NCBI RefSeq assembly: GCF_008693385.1
Contig: NZ_CP044065.1
Span: 868,001 to 932,000 of the forward strand
From: Cupriavidus pauculus
Lineage (GTDB): Bacteria > Pseudomonadota > Gammaproteobacteria > Burkholderiales > Burkholderiaceae
DNA: 64,000 nucleotides
Direction of reading: 5' to 3'
Shown here: piece after piece, positions 9,482-19,104 of the stretch
How positions within the stretch are numbered: the first letter of the stretch is position 1
Layout: each line of letters begins with the position of its first letter
The notes under the pieces: model-generated
The model's database searches: none
What the model was told of the DNA's origin: nothing
What the model saw: only the letters and a program-made list of their open reading frames with translations
Translations under genes and position numbers: made by a program

Positions 9482-9496
9482 ACAAACCGGGTTTGT
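9482..9496. promoter_or_regulatory. Operator-like perfect inverted repeat upstream of ugpB
   Basis: ACAAACC-G-GGTTTGT is a perfect 7-bp-arm dyad with a single central base, about 105 bp upstream of ugpB in the divergent HAD/ugp spacer. It does not match a Pho box. The binding protein is unknown. Confidence 0.4.
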
Positions 9497-9600
9497 CCGG
9501 TTTCCCCCGCGAGGCGACCGGCGTAACATCCCGCTGACACAAAAAATGCATAGATTCAGTCGCTTTTCGCCGATTGATGACAGCCTTAGGAGAGTCGCAG

Positions 9601-10911
9601 ATGTCCTTCCCGCGCAATATCTTGAAGTTCGCTGCCGTGGCCGCAATGGCTGTGGCAGGCACCGCCCATGCCGCCGTGGAAATCCAGTGGTGGCACGCCA
9701 TGGAGGGTGCCCTCAATGAAAAGGTGAACGATATCGCCAACAAGTTCAACGCGAGCCAGTCCGAGTACAAGGTCGTCCCTGTGAACAAGGGCAACTACGA
9801 CGAGACGATGGCCGCGGGGATCGCAGCGTTCCGTGCCGGCAGCGCGCCCGCGATCCTGCAGGTGTTCGAAGTGGGCACCGCCACCATGATGAGCGCCAAG
9901 GGCGCGATCAAGCCCGTATCGGCAGTGATGAAGGATGCGGGCGAGAAGTTCGACCAGTCCGCCTACATCCCGGCCGTGGCCGGTTACTACACCTCGTCGA
10001 AGGGCGAGATGCTGTCGTTCCCGTTCAACAGCTCGACGACGGTGTTCTACTACAACAAGGACGCCTTCAAGAAGGCCGGCCTCGACCATCCGCCCAAGAC
10101 GTGGCCGGAAGTCATGCAGTTCTCGGCCAAGCTCAAGGCTTCGGGCGTGAATTGCGCGTACACGACCGACTGGCAGGGCTGGGTACACCTGGAGTCGTTC
10201 TCGGCCTGGCACAACACGCTGTACGCGACCAAGAACAACGGTTTCGGTGGCACCGATGCACGCTTGGCCTTCAACAGCCCGCTGCACGTGAAGCACATCA
10301 CGAACCTGCAGGACATGGTCAAGAAGGGCTACTTCAGCTACGGCGGCCGCAAGGCGGAGTCGCAGGCCAAGTTCTATAACGGCGAGTGCGCGATGTTCAC
10401 GGGTTCGTCGGCATCGCTGGCCAACATCCGCCGCAACGCGAAGTTCCAGTTCGGCGTCTCCACGCTCCCGTACTACCCGGACGTCCAGGGCGCGCCGCAG
10501 AACACGATCATCGGCGGCGCCTCGCTGTGGGTGATGGGCGGCAAGAAGGCGGAAGAGTACAAGGGCGTGGCGAAGTTCTTCACGTACCTGTCGCGTCCGG
10601 AAATCCAGTCGGACTGGCACCAGGCCACGGGCTACCTGCCGGTGACGATGGCCGCCTACGAGCTGACGAAGAAGTCGGGCTTCTATGACAAGAACCCCGG
10701 TGCCGACGTGTCCGTGCAGCAGATGGTCGTGAAGACCACCGACAAGTCGCGCGGCGTGCGCCTCGGCAACCTCGTGCAGATCCGCACGGTGGTCGACGAG
10801 GAACTGGAAGCCGTCTGGGCGGGCAAGAAGGAACCGCAGGCGGCGCTCGACAATGCCGTCAAGCGCGGCAACGAGCTCCTCGAACGCTTCCAGAAGACGG
10901 TCAAGGAATAA
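9601..10911 (+). CDS. ugpB: sn-Glycerol-3-phosphate ABC transporter, periplasmic binding protein
   Basis: 436 residues from ATG 9601, chosen because AGGAG lies 8 bp upstream; the frame extends to 9574 without a comparable site. A signal peptide ([20 protein letters not shown], cleavage near AHA) directs it to the periplasm. [18 protein letters not shown] is typical of UgpB in cluster 1 of the substrate-binding proteins. It captures glycerol-3-phosphate and probably glycerophosphodiesters for the UgpAEC importer. First gene of ugpBAECQ; a strong hairpin follows it, consistent with extra production of the binding protein. Confidence 0.95.
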   Translation: MSFPRNILKFAAVAAMAVAGTAHAAVEIQWWHAMEGALNEKVNDIANKFNASQSEYKVVPVNKGNYDETMAAGIAAFRAGSAPAILQVFEVGTATMMSAKGAIKPVSAVMKDAGEKFDQSAYIPAVAGYYTSSKGEMLSFPFNSSTTVFYYNKDAFKKAGLDHPPKTWPEVMQFSAKLKASGVNCAYTTDWQGWVHLESFSAWHNTLYATKNNGFGGTDARLAFNSPLHVKHITNLQDMVKKGYFSYGGRKAESQAKFYNGECAMFTGSSASLANIRRNAKFQFGVSTLPYYPDVQGAPQNTIIGGASLWVMGGKKAEEYKGVAKFFTYLSRPEIQSDWHQATGYLPVTMAAYELTKKSGFYDKNPGADVSVQQMVVKTTDKSRGVRLGNLVQIRTVVDEELEAVWAGKKEPQAALDNAVKRGNELLERFQKTVKE

Positions 10912-10936
10912 GGTTCCCGTCGTCCTCGCTGTACGG

Positions 10937-10959
10937 TCGGGCCGCCTCGCGCGGCCCGA
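10937..10959 (+). terminator. Stem-loop between ugpB and ugpA (partial terminator or mRNA-stability element)
   Basis: TCGGGCCGC-CTCGC-GCGGCCCGA forms a perfect 9-bp GC-rich stem with no U-run. Hairpins in this position commonly protect binding-protein mRNA or reduce read-through into the permease genes. Confidence 0.55.
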
Positions 10960-10997
10960 TTCGCCCTGTTAGTTTCGGTTTCAGATTCAGACTCCCG

Positions 10998-11879
10998 ATG
11001 GAAAAACGCGTCGTTTTCCGCTCGCCGTGGCTGCCGTATCTGCTGGTGTTGCCGCAGATCGCCATCACGCTGATCTTCTTCTTCCTCCCCGCCGGCCAGG
11101 CGCTGTACCAGTCCATGCTGCAGCAGGATGCCTTCGGCATCAACCTGGAGTTCGTCGGGCTCGACAACTTCATGGTGCTCTGGAACGACCCGCTCTATAT
11201 CGAGTCGTTCGAGATCACCGCCGTATTCGCGATCGGCGTGACGCTGGTGGGTCTCTCCACGGCACTGCTGCTCGCGTACTTCGCCGATCGCGTGCTGCGC
11301 GGCGCCACGGCCTACAAGACACTGCTGATCTGGCCGTACGCGGTAGCCCCCGCCGTGGCCGGCGTGCTGTGGATGTTCATGTTCAACCCCACGCTCGGCA
11401 TCGTGTCGTACGGCCTGCGCGCGATGGGCGTGAACTGGAACTTCCTGCTCGACGGCCATCAGGCGCTGCTGCTCGTGGTGCTCGCCGCCGCGTGGAAGCA
11501 GGTGAGCTACAACTTCCTGTTCTTCCTGGCCGGCCTGCAGAGCATTCCGCGCTCGCTGATCGAGGCGGCCGCGATCGACGGCGCCGGTCCGTGGAAGCGT
11601 TTCTGGTCCATCATCTTCCCGCTGCTCTCGCCGACCACGTTCTTCCTGCTCGTGATCAACGTCGTGTACGCGTTCTTCGACACGTTCGCGATCATCGACG
11701 CGGTCACGCACGGCGGTCCGTTCAACTCGACGAACACGCTCGTGTACAAGGTGTTCCACGACGGCTTCCGTGGCATGGACATCGGTGGCTCCGCCGCGCA
11801 GTCGGTGGTGCTGATGGTGATCGTGATCGCGCTGACGGTAGTGCAGTTCCGCTACGTCGAGCGCAAGGTTCAGTATTGA
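10998..11879 (+). CDS. ugpA: sn-Glycerol-3-phosphate ABC transporter permease
   Basis: 293-residue inner-membrane permease of the MalF/UgpA family with six predicted transmembrane segments. The EAA loop that contacts the ATPase is visible as [20 protein letters not shown] around residues 190-210. It pairs with UgpE to form the channel. It lies 86 bp after ugpB, with the hairpin between them, and 7 bp before ugpE. Confidence 0.95.
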   Translation: MEKRVVFRSPWLPYLLVLPQIAITLIFFFLPAGQALYQSMLQQDAFGINLEFVGLDNFMVLWNDPLYIESFEITAVFAIGVTLVGLSTALLLAYFADRVLRGATAYKTLLIWPYAVAPAVAGVLWMFMFNPTLGIVSYGLRAMGVNWNFLLDGHQALLLVVLAAAWKQVSYNFLFFLAGLQSIPRSLIEAAAIDGAGPWKRFWSIIFPLLSPTTFFLLVINVVYAFFDTFAIIDAVTHGGPFNSTNTLVYKVFHDGFRGMDIGGSAAQSVVLMVIVIALTVVQFRYVERKVQY

Positions 11880-11886
11880 GGTCGCC

Positions 11887-12735
11887 ATGGTAGAAAGACG
11901 CCCCATTCTCGATATCCTGACCCACGTGGTGCTGATCCTCGGCATCGCGGTGGTCGCGTTCCCGGTCTACGTGACGTTCGTCGCATCGACGCTCACGCCG
12001 GAACAGGTGCTGGACGCACCGATGACGCTGCTGCCAGGCAGCCACTTCTTCGACAACTACCGCACGGTCCTGTTCTCCGGCGTGGGCGAGTCCGCTTCGC
12101 CGGTCACGACCATGATGAAGAACAGCCTGATCATGGCGCTCGGTATCGCGCTCGGCAAGATCGCCATCTCGATCATCTCGGCGTTCGCGATCGTGTACTT
12201 CCGCTTTCCGATGCGAAAGCTGTTCTTCTGGCTCATCTTCATCACGCTGATGCTGCCGGTGGAAGTGCGGATCCTGCCGACCTACAAGGTCGTGTCGGAC
12301 CTCGGCATGCTCGACAGCTACTTCGGCCTGACGATTCCGATCATCGCCTCGGCGACCGCGACGTTCCTGTTCCGCCAGTTCTTCCTGACCATTCCGGACG
12401 AGCTGGCCGAGGCCGCGCGCATCGACGGCGCGGGCCCACTGCGTTTCTTCTGGGACGTGGTGCTGCCGCTTTCGCGCACGAGCATCGCGGCGCTGTTCGT
12501 CATCCAGTTCATCTACGGCTGGAATCAGTATCTGTGGCCGCTGCTGATCACCACGCAGAAGTCGATGACGCCGGTGGTGGTGGGCGTCACGCAGATGATC
12601 TCGCGCTCGGGCGACGCGGCAACCGACTGGAATCTCGTGATGGCGACCGTGATGCTCGCCATGGTGCCGCCGGCACTGGTGGTGCTGCTGATGCAGCGCT
12701 GGTTCGTCAAGGGCCTCGTGGAAACCGAGAAATAA
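11887..12735 (+). CDS. ugpE: sn-Glycerol-3-phosphate ABC transporter permease
   Basis: 282-residue permease of the MalG/UgpE family, with six hydrophobic segments and the EAA loop [20 protein letters not shown] near residues 175-195. It forms the second half of the membrane channel. It begins 7 bp after ugpA, and ugpC follows after 21 bp. Confidence 0.95.
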   Translation: MVERRPILDILTHVVLILGIAVVAFPVYVTFVASTLTPEQVLDAPMTLLPGSHFFDNYRTVLFSGVGESASPVTTMMKNSLIMALGIALGKIAISIISAFAIVYFRFPMRKLFFWLIFITLMLPVEVRILPTYKVVSDLGMLDSYFGLTIPIIASATATFLFRQFFLTIPDELAEAARIDGAGPLRFFWDVVLPLSRTSIAALFVIQFIYGWNQYLWPLLITTQKSMTPVVVGVTQMISRSGDAATDWNLVMATVMLAMVPPALVVLLMQRWFVKGLVETEK

Positions 12736-12756
12736 CATCGCGGCAGGAAATTACTC

Positions 12757-13878
12757 ATGGCAAGTCTGTCCCTTCGTAACGTTCAGAAAACCTATGCCGG
12801 CGGCACGCAGGTCGTGCATGGCATCGACATGGAAATCGCCGACGGCGAGTTCATCGTGATCGTCGGCCCGTCGGGCTGCGGCAAGTCCACGCTGCTGCGC
12901 ATGGTGGCGGGGCTGGAGACGGTGACCGGTGGCGAGATCCACATCGGCAGCAAGGTCGTGAACGACCTGGAACCGGCCGAGCGCGATATCGCGATGGTGT
13001 TCCAGAACTACGCGCTGTACCCGCATATGAGCGTGTACGAGAACATGGCCTACGGCCTGCGCATCCGCAAGATGAGCCAGGCCGAGATCGACCAGCGCGT
13101 CAAGCACGCCGCGGGCATTCTCGAACTCGCGTCGCTGCTCGATCGCAAGCCGCGCCAGCTGTCCGGCGGCCAGCGCCAGCGTGTGGCGATGGGCCGCGCG
13201 ATCGTGCGCGAGCCGGCCGTGTTCCTGTTCGACGAACCGCTCTCGAACCTCGATGCCAAGCTGCGCGTGCAGATGCGCCTGGAACTCAAGGACCTGCATC
13301 GCCGCCTCGGCACCACGAGCATGTACGTGACGCACGATCAGGTGGAGGCCATGACGCTGGCCGACCGCATGATGGTGCTGAGCGGCGGCAAGGTGGAGCA
13401 GATCGGTACGCCGCTCGAGGTATATGCGAAGCCGGCGAGCACGTTCGTGGCCGGCTTTATCGGTTCGCCGCCGATGAACCTGATTCCGGTCACGCGCAAC
13501 GGCACGGGCGCCGGCACCGACGGCGGCGAGGCGCAGATGCGCGTCACGCCGAAGGAAGGCGCGGGGCAGGGCACGGCCACGCTGGGCCACCTGCCGATGG
13601 GCCTGCACCTGCCCGAGCAGGCGCTGATGGGCCTGCGTCCCGAGCATATCGAGCCCTGCGCGGCCCACGAGGCGATTGCCGAGGTGGACGTGCGCGTGGT
13701 GGAAGCGCTCGGTGCGGATTCGTTCGCGTACGGCTCGATTGGCGGTCAGCCGCTCGTCGTGCGGCTGGAGAGTCACATGTCCGTGCGCGCCGGCGACAAG
13801 CTGCCGATCACGGCATCGGCCGAGCATCTGCACTTCTTCGATATCGCGTCGGGCAAGCGCATCGAGGCGCTGGCATGA
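12757..13878 (+). CDS. ugpC: sn-Glycerol-3-phosphate ABC transporter ATP-binding protein
   Basis: 373-residue ATPase of the MalK/UgpC subfamily. Walker A is GPSGCGKST, the signature is [14 protein letters not shown], Walker B is [12 protein letters not shown], and the H-loop is VTHD. The C-terminal TOBE/MOP-like regulatory domain (about residues 240-373) is present, though a Gly/Thr/Glu-rich stretch near residues 248-275 looks poorly conserved. It powers uptake through UgpAE. Its stop overlaps the ugpQ start by 4 bp (ATGA), implying translational coupling. Confidence 0.95.
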   Translation: MASLSLRNVQKTYAGGTQVVHGIDMEIADGEFIVIVGPSGCGKSTLLRMVAGLETVTGGEIHIGSKVVNDLEPAERDIAMVFQNYALYPHMSVYENMAYGLRIRKMSQAEIDQRVKHAAGILELASLLDRKPRQLSGGQRQRVAMGRAIVREPAVFLFDEPLSNLDAKLRVQMRLELKDLHRRLGTTSMYVTHDQVEAMTLADRMMVLSGGKVEQIGTPLEVYAKPASTFVAGFIGSPPMNLIPVTRNGTGAGTDGGEAQMRVTPKEGAGQGTATLGHLPMGLHLPEQALMGLRPEHIEPCAAHEAIAEVDVRVVEALGADSFAYGSIGGQPLVVRLESHMSVRAGDKLPITASAEHLHFFDIASGKRIEALA

Positions 13879-14630
13879 GCACGCCCAAGGTCGATTTCGC
13901 CAACTGGCCGTATCCGCGCCACGTCGCGCATCGCGGCGCGGGCAAGCTCGCGCCCGAGAACACGCTGGCCGCGTTTCGTCACGGCGCCTCGTTCGGCTAC
14001 CGGATGTTCGAGTTCGACGTCAAGCTGTCCGGCGACGGCAAGCCCGTGCTCATGCACGACGCCACGCTGGACCGCACGACCTCGGGCCACGGCCGCGTCG
14101 ATGCGCTGACGCTGGGCGAGATCGCCGCCCTGGACGCCGGCAGCTGGCACAGCCCCGCCTTCGCGGGCGAGCCCGTGCCGACGCTGGCGGCCATCGCGCG
14201 CTATACGCGCGCGAACGACCTGCTCGTGAACATCGAGATCAAGCCCGTGCCGGGTGACGAATACCGGACCGGCGCCGCCGTGGCGCTGGACGCGCTGTCC
14301 CTGTGGGCGGGCGCGGCGGTGCCGCCGCTGCTGTCCTCGTTCTCCGAAGCGGCGCTGGAAGCCGCGCGGGAGGCCGCGCCGGACCTGCCGCGCGCGCTGC
14401 TGGTCAAGACGCTGCCGACCGACTGGCTGGACCGGCTGGCGCGGCTGGGCTGCGTGGGACTCGACGCCAACCACGGCGAACTCGATGCCAACGTCATCCA
14501 ACAGGCGCATACGGCCGGCTACAAGGTACTTTGCTACACGGTGAACGACCCGGCCCGGGCGGCGGAGCTGTTCGGGTGGGGGCTCGACACCCTGATCACG
14601 GACGCGGTGGACCGCATTGCACCGGCCTGA
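13875..14630 (+). CDS. ugpQ: Glycerophosphodiester phosphodiesterase
   Basis: 251-residue cytoplasmic GDPD. The catalytic start [16 protein letters not shown] (His and the RG-APENT motif), the metal-binding [17 protein letters not shown] and the later NIEIKP strand are all present. It hydrolyses glycerophosphodiesters entering through Ugp to glycerol-3-phosphate and an alcohol. It is translationally coupled to ugpC through a 4-bp overlap and ends the operon; I see no strong terminator behind it. Confidence 0.93.
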   Translation: MSTPKVDFANWPYPRHVAHRGAGKLAPENTLAAFRHGASFGYRMFEFDVKLSGDGKPVLMHDATLDRTTSGHGRVDALTLGEIAALDAGSWHSPAFAGEPVPTLAAIARYTRANDLLVNIEIKPVPGDEYRTGAAVALDALSLWAGAAVPPLLSSFSEAALEAAREAAPDLPRALLVKTLPTDWLDRLARLGCVGLDANHGELDANVIQQAHTAGYKVLCYTVNDPARAAELFGWGLDTLITDAVDRIAPA

Positions 14631-14670
14631 TTTTGCATAACGAAAAGTACGCACTGTATGTAGGAGAACG

Positions 14671-14679
14671 TGCTATTCT
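14671..14679 (+). promoter_or_regulatory. Candidate extended -10 promoter of the suc operon
   Basis: TGC-TATTCT resembles an extended -10 element. No convincing -35 hexamer lies 17 bp upstream. It is the best vegetative promoter candidate in the 184-bp ugpQ-sucA gap. Confidence 0.3.
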
Positions 14680-14710
14680 TTCGCGAGTGAAGACTTAGGT
14701 CCTTCCCCGC

Positions 14711-14727
14711 ACAACTTGTACAGTTGT
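14711..14727. promoter_or_regulatory. Inverted repeat upstream of sucA
   Basis: ACAACT-TGTAC-AGTTGT has perfect 6-bp arms about 90 bp upstream of the sucA start. It is an operator candidate; the regulator is unknown. Confidence 0.35.
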
Positions 14728-14782
14728 TTGCAATCCGCTAACCGGTCAAGCCGTGTCGCGGAAGGTTGATGAACCCGCTTAA

Positions 14783-14799
14783 CTCCGGGGTACCCGGAG
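14783..14799 (+). promoter_or_regulatory. Stem-loop in the sucA 5' leader
   Basis: CTCCGGG-GTA-CCCGGAG forms a perfect 7-bp stem ending 15 nt before the start codon. Its 3' arm contains a GGAG that could act as a distant ribosome-binding element. Confidence 0.4.
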
Positions 14800-14814
14800 A
14801 ATAGTGAGCGCCCC

Positions 14815-17667
14815 ATGATGCAGCAGTATCAGAGCAATTCGTACCTCTTCGGCGGCAACGCCCCTTACGTGGAAGAGCTGTACGAAGCCTACCTCCAGAA
14901 TCCGAGTTCGGTCCCCGACAACTGGCGCGCGTACTTCGACGCGATGCAGAACGTTCCCGCAGTGGACGGTTCTAACGCCCGTGACATCCCCCACGCCCCG
15001 ATCGTCGCTTCGTTTGCCGAGCGCGCCAAGCAGGGCCCGATCAAGACCATCGTTGCCTCCGCCGACTCCGACATGGGGCGCAAGCGCGTCGCTGCCACGC
15101 AGCTGATCGCCGCTTACCGCAATATCGGTACCTACTGGGCGGACCTCGATCCCCTCAAGCGCCAGGAACGTCCGCCTCTGCCGGATCTGGATCCCGCTTT
15201 CTACGGCTTCTCCGAAGCCGATCTCGACATCGTCTTCAACGCCAGCAACACGTACTTCGGCAAGGAGTCGATGAGCCTGCGCGAGCTGCTCAACAACCTG
15301 CGTGAAACGTACTGCGGCACGATCGGCGCCGAGTTCATGTACGTGAGCGACCAGGCGCAGAAGCGCTGGTGGCAGGAGCGTCTGGAAACGACGCGTTCCA
15401 AGCCCGTGTTCACGCTGGAGAAGAAGAAGCAGATCCTGGACCGCCTGACCGCGGCCGAGGGCCTCGAGCGCTTCCTCCACACCAAGTACGTCGGCCAGAA
15501 GCGCTTCTCGCTCGAAGGCGGCGAGAGCTTCATCGCGGCGATGGACGAGATGATCCAGCACTCCGGCAGCAAGGGCGTGCAGGAAATCGTGATCGGCATG
15601 GCCCACCGCGGCCGTCTGAACGTGCTGGTCAACACGCTGGGCAAGATGCCCGCCGACCTGTTCGCCGAATTCGAAGGCAAGCACGTTGACGATCTGCCCG
15701 CAGGCGACGTCAAGTACCACAAGGGCTTCTCGAGCGACGTCTCGACCGAAGGCGGCCCGGTTCACCTGTCGCTCGCGTTCAACCCGTCGCACCTGGAAAT
15801 CGTGAACCCGGTGGTCGAAGGTTCGTCGAAGGCGCGCCAGGAACGCCGCGGCGAAGCCGGCCACAAGGAAGTGCTGCCGGTGCAGGTGCACGGCGACGCG
15901 GCCTTCGCGGGCCAGGGCGTCGTGATGGAAACGCTGAACCTCGCGCAGACCCGCGGCTACGGCACGGGCGGCACGATGCACATCGTGATCAACAACCAGA
16001 TCGGCTTCACGACGTCCGACCCGCGCGATGCGCGTTCGACGCTGTATTGCACGGACGTGGTCAAGATGATCGAAGCGCCGGTGCTGCACGTGAACGGTGA
16101 CGATCCCGAAGCCGTCGTGTACGCGATGCAGCTGGCCGTGGACTTCCGCATGGAGTTCAAGAAGGACGTCGTCGTCGACATCATCTGCTTCCGCAAGCTG
16201 GGTCACAACGAGCAGGACACCCCGGCCGTCACGCAGCCGCTGATGTACAAGAAGATTGGTCAGCACCCGGGCACGCGCAAGCTGTACGCCGACAAGCTGG
16301 CCGCGCAGAACCTCGTGCCGGCCGACTTCGGCGACGAGAAGGTGAAGGAATACCGCGCCGCGATGGATGCGGGCAAGCACACGGCCGACCCGGTCCTGTC
16401 GAACTTCAAGAACAAGTTCGCCGTGGACTGGATGCCGTTCCTGAACCGCAAGTGGACCGACACGGCCGACACCGCCGTGCCCGTCACGGAACTGAAGCGT
16501 CTGGCCGAGCGCATCACCACGGTGCCCGAGCACCTGAAGCTCCACCCGCTGGTGGAAAAGGTGGTCAAGGACCGCGCGAACATGGGTCGTGGCGACCAGC
16601 CGCTGGACTGGGGCATGGGTGAACACCTGGCCTTCGCCTCGCTGGTGGCTTCGGGCTACCCGGTCCGTATTACGGGCCAGGACGCGGGCCGCGGTACCTT
16701 CACGCACCGCCATGCCGTGCTGCACGACCAGGCGCGCGAGCGCTGGGATGCAGGCAGCTACGTGCCGCTGCAGAACGTGTCGGAAAACCAGGCACCGTTC
16801 ACGGTGATCGACTCGGTGCTGTCGGAAGAAGCGGTGCTCGGTTTCGAGTACGGCTACTCGACCGCCGAGCCGAACGCGCTCGTCATCTGGGAAGCCCAGT
16901 TCGGCGACTTCGTCAACGGCGCGCAGGTCGTGATCGACCAGTTCATCTCGTCGGGCGAAGTGAAGTGGGGCCGCGCCTCGGGTCTGACGCTGATGCTGCC
17001 GCACGGCTACGAAGGCCAGGGTCCGGAACACAGCTCGGCCCGTATCGAGCGCTTCCTGCAGCTTTGCGCGGACCACAACATGCAGGTCTGCCAGCCGACC
17101 ACGCCGGCCCAGATCTTCCACCTGCTGCGTCGTCAGATGATCCGTCTGTTCCGCAAGCCGCTGGTGATCATGACGCCGAAGTCGCTGCTGCGTAACAAGG
17201 ACGCGGTGTCGCCGCTGTCCGATCTGGCCAAGGGTCACTTCGAGACGGTCATCCCCGATCACGAAGAACTGAACGCCAGCAAGGTCAAGCGCGTGATCAT
17301 GTGCTCGGGCAAGGTCTACTACGACCTGGTCGCCACCCGCAAGGAACGCGGCGCCACCGACACGGCGATCATCCGTCTGGAACAGCTGTATCCGTTCCCG
17401 CACAAGGCCGTTGCCGCCGAACTCAAGAAGTACTCGGGCGCGACCGAAATCCTGTGGTGCCAGGACGAGCCGCAGAACCAGGGTGCCTGGTTCTTCGTGC
17501 AGCACTACATCATGGAAAACATGACGGAAGGCCAGAAGCTCGGTTATGCGGGTCGTCCCGCGTCGGCATCGCCGGCGGTGGGCTACTACGCAAAGCACAA
17601 CGAGCAACAGAAGGCACTGCTGGAAGCCGCCTTCTCCAAGCTCAAGGGCTTTGTTCTGACCAAGTAA
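14815..17667 (+). CDS. sucA: 2-Oxoglutarate dehydrogenase E1 component
   Basis: Thiamine-diphosphate-dependent decarboxylase of the TCA-cycle 2-oxoglutarate dehydrogenase complex, passing succinyl groups to SucB lipoyl-lysine. 950 residues is full length. Features are the N-terminal SucB-binding segment (SYLFGGNAPYVEELYEAYL, the conserved start of E1o), the ThDP motif region with VIGMAHRGRLNVLVNTLGK and NNQIGFTT, and the C-terminal transketolase-like domain GEHLAFASLV. ATG codons at 14815 and 14818 are both possible starts. First gene of sucA-sucB-lpd, with a strong hairpin separating it from sucB. Confidence 0.97.
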   Translation: MMQQYQSNSYLFGGNAPYVEELYEAYLQNPSSVPDNWRAYFDAMQNVPAVDGSNARDIPHAPIVASFAERAKQGPIKTIVASADSDMGRKRVAATQLIAAYRNIGTYWADLDPLKRQERPPLPDLDPAFYGFSEADLDIVFNASNTYFGKESMSLRELLNNLRETYCGTIGAEFMYVSDQAQKRWWQERLETTRSKPVFTLEKKKQILDRLTAAEGLERFLHTKYVGQKRFSLEGGESFIAAMDEMIQHSGSKGVQEIVIGMAHRGRLNVLVNTLGKMPADLFAEFEGKHVDDLPAGDVKYHKGFSSDVSTEGGPVHLSLAFNPSHLEIVNPVVEGSSKARQERRGEAGHKEVLPVQVHGDAAFAGQGVVMETLNLAQTRGYGTGGTMHIVINNQIGFTTSDPRDARSTLYCTDVVKMIEAPVLHVNGDDPEAVVYAMQLAVDFRMEFKKDVVVDIICFRKLGHNEQDTPAVTQPLMYKKIGQHPGTRKLYADKLAAQNLVPADFGDEKVKEYRAAMDAGKHTADPVLSNFKNKFAVDWMPFLNRKWTDTADTAVPVTELKRLAERITTVPEHLKLHPLVEKVVKDRANMGRGDQPLDWGMGEHLAFASLVASGYPVRITGQDAGRGTFTHRHAVLHDQARERWDAGSYVPLQNVSENQAPFTVIDSVLSEEAVLGFEYGYSTAEPNALVIWEAQFGDFVNGAQVVIDQFISSGEVKWGRASGLTLMLPHGYEGQGPEHSSARIERFLQLCADHNMQVCQPTTPAQIFHLLRRQMIRLFRKPLVIMTPKSLLRNKDAVSPLSDLAKGHFETVIPDHEELNASKVKRVIMCSGKVYYDLVATRKERGATDTAIIRLEQLYPFPHKAVAAELKKYSGATEILWCQDEPQNQGAWFFVQHYIMENMTEGQKLGYAGRPASASPAVGYYAKHNEQQKALLEAAFSKLKGFVLTK

Positions 17668-17674
17668 TCCGCGA

Positions 17675-17716
17675 CGGCGGCTCGCGGCGGCACAGGGTGT
17701 GCCGCCGCGACCGCCG
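17675..17716 (+). other. Very stable hairpin in the sucA-sucB gap
   Basis: CGCGGCGGCACA (17683-17694), loop GGG, TGTGCCGCCGCG (17698-17709) is a perfect 12-bp stem, extended by an outer 6-bp stem CGGCGG/CCGCCG. There is no U-run, so it is more likely an mRNA stability or processing element, or a partial Rho-independent pause, than a full terminator. Confidence 0.65.
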
Positions 17717-17757
17717 TCCGTTCAACCCACACGCATACATCGAGGAATTTCCCAACC

Positions 17758-19020
17758 ATGGCTATTGTTGACGTCAAGGTTCCGCAGCTGTCCGAATCGG
17801 TCGCCGAAGCGACCATGCTGAACTGGAAGAAGAAGCCTGGCGAAGCTGTCGCCCAGGACGAGATCCTGATTGAAATCGAGACCGACAAGGTCGTGCTCGA
17901 AGTGCCCGCACCGTCCGCCGGCGTGCTGTCGCAGATCGTCAAGAACGATGGCGATACCGTCGTGGCCGATGAAATCATCGCCAAGATCGACACCGCAGCC
18001 ACCGCTGGCGCCGCCGCACCGGCCGCCGCCGCTCCGGCACCGGCCGCCGCTGCCCCCGCACCGGCTGCTGCCGCACCCGCGGCCGCCCCGGCCGCCGCAG
18101 GCGCCGTGGCCATGCCGTCGGCTGCCAAGCTGATGGCCGAAGGCGGCCTGTCGGCTGGCCAGGTTGCCGGTACCGGCAAGGATGGCCGCATCACCAAGGG
18201 CGACGTGCTGGCCGCCAGCTCGGCACCGGCACCGGCCGCCAAGGCTGCCCCCGCACCGGCAGCGGCCAAGCCCGCGCTGCAGCAGGTGTCGGCGCAGGTG
18301 GACTTCGCCGCGCTGGGCGACCGTCCGGAAGAGCGCGTGCCGATGAGCCGCCTGCGTGCCCGTATCGCAGAGCGTCTGGTGCAATCGCAATCGACCAACG
18401 CCATCCTCACCACGTTCAACGAAGTGAACATGAAGCCGGTGATGGATCTGCGCAACAAGTACAAGGACCGCTTCGAGAAGGAACACGGCGTGAAGCTCGG
18501 CTTCATGTCGTTCTTCGTGAAGGCCGCCGTGCACGCGCTGAAGAAGTATCCGATCATCAACGCTTCGGTCGACGGCAACGACATCGTCTACCACGGCTAC
18601 TTCGACATCGGTATCGCCGTGGGCTCGCCGCGCGGTCTGGTGGTGCCTATCCTGCGCAATGCCGACCAGATGAGCCTGGCCGACATCGAGAAGAAGATCG
18701 CCGAGTTCGGCGCCAAGGCCCGTGACGGCAAGCTGTCGCTGGAAGACCTGACCGGCGGTACGTTCTCGATCTCGAACGGCGGTACGTTCGGTTCGATGCT
18801 GTCCACCCCGATCATCAACCCGCCGCAATCGGCCATCCTGGGCGTGCACGCCACCAAGGATCGCGCCGTGGTGGAAGACGGTCAGATCGTGATCCGCCCG
18901 ATGAACTACCTGGCCATGTCCTATGACCACCGGATCATCGACGGCCGCGAAGCGGTGCTCGGCCTCGTCGCCATGAAGGAAGCGCTGGAAGATCCGGCCC
19001 GCCTGCTGCTCGACCTGTAA
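17758..19020 (+). CDS. sucB: Dihydrolipoyllysine-residue succinyltransferase (E2 of 2-oxoglutarate dehydrogenase)
   Basis: Core acyltransferase moving succinyl from lipoyl-lysine to CoA. One lipoyl domain at the N-terminus has Lys44 in [14 protein letters not shown], followed by an Ala/Pro-rich flexible linker (about residues 81-117), a peripheral-subunit-binding domain ([20 protein letters not shown]), a second Ala/Pro linker, and the catalytic domain with the active-site motif H391-RIID395-G. 420 residues is typical. It lies downstream of sucA and 84 bp before the lpd start, completing the E1-E2-E3 gene order. Confidence 0.97.
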   Translation: MAIVDVKVPQLSESVAEATMLNWKKKPGEAVAQDEILIEIETDKVVLEVPAPSAGVLSQIVKNDGDTVVADEIIAKIDTAATAGAAAPAAAAPAPAAAAPAPAAAAPAAAPAAAGAVAMPSAAKLMAEGGLSAGQVAGTGKDGRITKGDVLAASSAPAPAAKAAPAPAAAKPALQQVSAQVDFAALGDRPEERVPMSRLRARIAERLVQSQSTNAILTTFNEVNMKPVMDLRNKYKDRFEKEHGVKLGFMSFFVKAAVHALKKYPIINASVDGNDIVYHGYFDIGIAVGSPRGLVVPILRNADQMSLADIEKKIAEFGAKARDGKLSLEDLTGGTFSISNGGTFGSMLSTPIINPPQSAILGVHATKDRAVVEDGQIVIRPMNYLAMSYDHRIIDGREAVLGLVAMKEALEDPARLLLDL

Positions 19021-19104
19021 GCGTCAGTCTCTGTCTATAGCGCCCGCATGAACGCCGGCCGCCTGCACAAGGCGGCCGGGGCGGCGCGCGCAAAAGGAAT
19101 TTCC

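Noticed and set aside
9386..9600. Pho box upstream of ugpB
   Set aside because: CCGTCAC and CTGACAC match half of the CTGTCAT consensus, but no second half-site is found at the required 11-bp spacing.
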